The translations under genes were made by a program, and so were the position numbers. The notes below the pieces were generated by a model, which did not search any database, was not told the DNA's origin, and worked only from the letters and a program-made list of their open reading frames with translations. 64,000 nt of DNA, taken from positions 1,716,362,889 through 1,716,426,888 of the forward strand of contig OY728125.1 in the NCBI GenBank assembly GCA_963277665.1. Reading direction: 5' to 3'. Every line of letters starts with the position of its first letter. The first letter of the stretch is position 1. Origin of the DNA: Viscum album. Taxonomy: Eukaryota > Streptophyta > Magnoliopsida > Santalales > Viscaceae. Positions 62,596-64,000 of the stretch are shown one piece after another.

Positions 62596-62608
62596 AAGGT
62601 GGGGAGAA
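62596..62608 (+). other. T7 polypurine tract
   Basis: AAGGTGGGGAGAA, followed directly by the TG of the 3' LTR at 62609. Confidence 0.85.
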
Positions 62609-64000
62609 TGTAAAGAAGAACCGGAATTTCTATGTAATTTTTTTATTAAATGGGAATTTTACGAGTCTGTGAAAATTGACGGTGCGTGATGCTGAAGCCC
62701 GGAGTGCTTGAAATGAATTTCTGAACTTTTGTTTGGGTACGTTCAGTAAACGCACGAGCAAGTTTTTCTAACTTTTGAACCAGTGCTCGGAATTGAAATC
62801 CGAGGACACCGTTGAACTCGCAGCGCCGGTATTCTCTTAAGGATACCTTCACCTCGACCACAGTGGGTCGAGAGTGAAGGATATATTTTCAGTTTTTTGT
62901 GAATGAATAAAATAAAATAAAATGGTGTACTATTTTATTTTTATTTTATTTTGAAACCACCCATGTAGATATTTCACAGGTGGGGACCACCTGAACTAAA
63001 ACCTCCCATGAGAGGTTAGGGAGGTGGGGACCACCGAGCCTAACCTCCCATGAGAGGTTATGGTGGTGGGGACCATATAAAGTTTAAAACCCCTTGAACT
63101 TCCTCATAAGTGTGTGTGGGGGGGGGGGCTCTTAAAATTCCCCAATTAAATGGTTCCACCACCTTAAATTTATTATGGAAACCTATGTAATTAATTTACA
63201 CAATTTGAAATTGTGCCAAAAATTAAATTGGGGAAACATATAATTTTGGAAACTTTTCTTCTTGGTGGATTTGGGGAGAGGAGAAATATTTGAAGGATTT
63301 CACTTCTCCAATGAAGAACGCCATCAAAGAACGTTCTTTGGAAATCAAGGAAGAGGACGACGAGTGAGCCCGACATCAAAGTGTGGTTTCAGAAGCGACG
63401 ATCATTGGCACCCCCTTCGCCTTCTTTGACTTACTTCTCATGCTAAATTCAATGAACAATCCAAGGTAGGGGTTTATTTGTGTATGATTATTTGCATTAA
63501 GTTGTAGGGAGGCTGTTTGAAATTCTCCTCGCTTTCCATTCTTGATGATTCTTCATAATTCAAGAAGGAATTATAGCTGCTTTGTACAGCTCTAATGCAG
63601 AGAGTGTGGGATAGAAAAACATGGCCCATCCTCTCTAAAAACCTTGTGGTTAATTGTTGATCGTGATGGAGGATTGACTACGAACCATGGTGGGGCATGA
63701 GAATGGTAGCCGACACCACCACCGGCCACAACTAAGGCGACATCGCAACAGTGTCGCCCCACGACCACCACTGCCCCACGACCTCCTCGCCCCACGGATG
63801 AGTCACCGCCCAGCGGCTGAGCCGCCGTCCCGCGCCCAAGCCATCACCCATAGCAGAGCCGCTGCCCCATGGCCAGGCCACCGCCACCCCCTGGCCGGGC
63901 CGACGCCCCACCACCGAACCGCCACCCTCCATGGCTGGGCCGCCGCCCCGCCGCCGAGCCGCCACCGCCCCACAGCCGGGCCACCACCCTGCAGCCGATC
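62609..64000 (+). repeat. T7 3' LTR, truncated by the window end
   Basis: Matches 54160 onward: the same hairpin (62905-62951), palindrome array (62979-63076) and start of the GC-rich block (about 63700). An eleven-G run at 63118-63128 is expanded relative to GTGTGGGGGAG in the 5' copy. A TATA-like TATAAAG at 63076-63082 is not matched in the 5' LTR (CACGAGG). The 25-bp array position lies outside the window. Confidence 0.9.
63076..63082 (+). promoter_or_regulatory. TATA-like motif in the T7 3' LTR
   Basis: TATAAAG just after the palindrome array, a plausible core-promoter position. The corresponding bases in the 5' LTR differ, while TTTAAAACCCC immediately downstream is shared, so the true TATA-like element could be that instead. 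Confidence 0.35.

Larger units (their letters stand above)
54160..64000 (+). mobile_element. T7: dead Tekay/Del chromovirus, right end outside window
   Basis: The 5' LTR (54160-57769), degenerate primer site, gag, protease, RT, RNase H, integrase, tail, polypurine tract and the first 1392 bp of the 3' LTR are all present in order. Protease, RT and RNase H run in one frame from 59256 to 61412 with stops but no frameshift. Integrase lost two of three catalytic residues. The LTR carries a hairpin, a palindrome array, a GC-rich block and a 25-bp tandem array not seen in the other elements. The target duplication cannot be tested because the right end is outside; the left flank is TACAT. Confidence 0.9.

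Overview
This window looks like nuclear DNA from a seed plant with a large, repeat-rich genome. It is very AT-rich, I found no host gene, tRNA or rRNA gene, and nearly all recognisable coding sequence is decayed Ty3/gypsy LTR retrotransposon. The order gag, protease, reverse transcriptase (RT), RNase H, integrase (IN), chromodomain-like tail, then polypurine tract, together with initiator-Met-tRNA-type primer sites and very long LTRs, fits the Tekay/Del group of chromoviruses. The species cannot be determined from the sequence.

Layout. (1) 1-1445: unassigned AT-rich DNA. (2) T1, minus strand, 1446-10926: LTRs of about 2.8 kb around a pol that has lost gag. (3) T3, plus strand, the oldest element: it begins as an RT remnant at 13408 and is split by two later insertions. 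T2 (minus, about 13925-20600, gag-like coding only) sits in the RT/RNase H region. T4 (plus, 21912-34197) sits inside integrase and is flanked by a GTGAT target duplication. T3 integrase resumes in the same reading frame at 34198 and runs into an LTR near 34986. (4) T5, plus, about 34986-45580: it uses that same LTR as its left LTR, keeps a gag zinc knuckle and an integrase tail, has lost most of pol, and has a second LTR from 41011. (5) T6, minus, about 46400-50502: a lone LTR related to those of T1 and T2, followed by poorly resolved remnants. (6) 52441-54159: a less AT-rich unassigned stretch. (7) T7, plus, 54160 to beyond the window end: a 3.6-kb LTR with hairpins, a GC-rich block and a 25-bp tandem array, then a full but dead gag-pol and the start of the 3' LTR.

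The elements do not cooperate as genes; the window records repeated insertion into older insertions. The plus-strand elements T3, T4 and T5 share one LTR family, and the minus-strand elements T1, T2 and T6 share another. No element has an intact gag-pol frame. Where pol is well preserved (T4, T7) the damage is mostly stop codons that single C-to-T or G-to-A changes would create from CAG, CGA and TGG, with few frameshifts, as expected for old, heavily methylated chromatin.

The most noteworthy features are the nested reading frame of T3 crossing the T4 insertion, the T3/T5 shared-LTR arrangement, islands spaced about 180 bp apart inside the T4/T5 LTRs, and the unusual composition of the T7 LTR.
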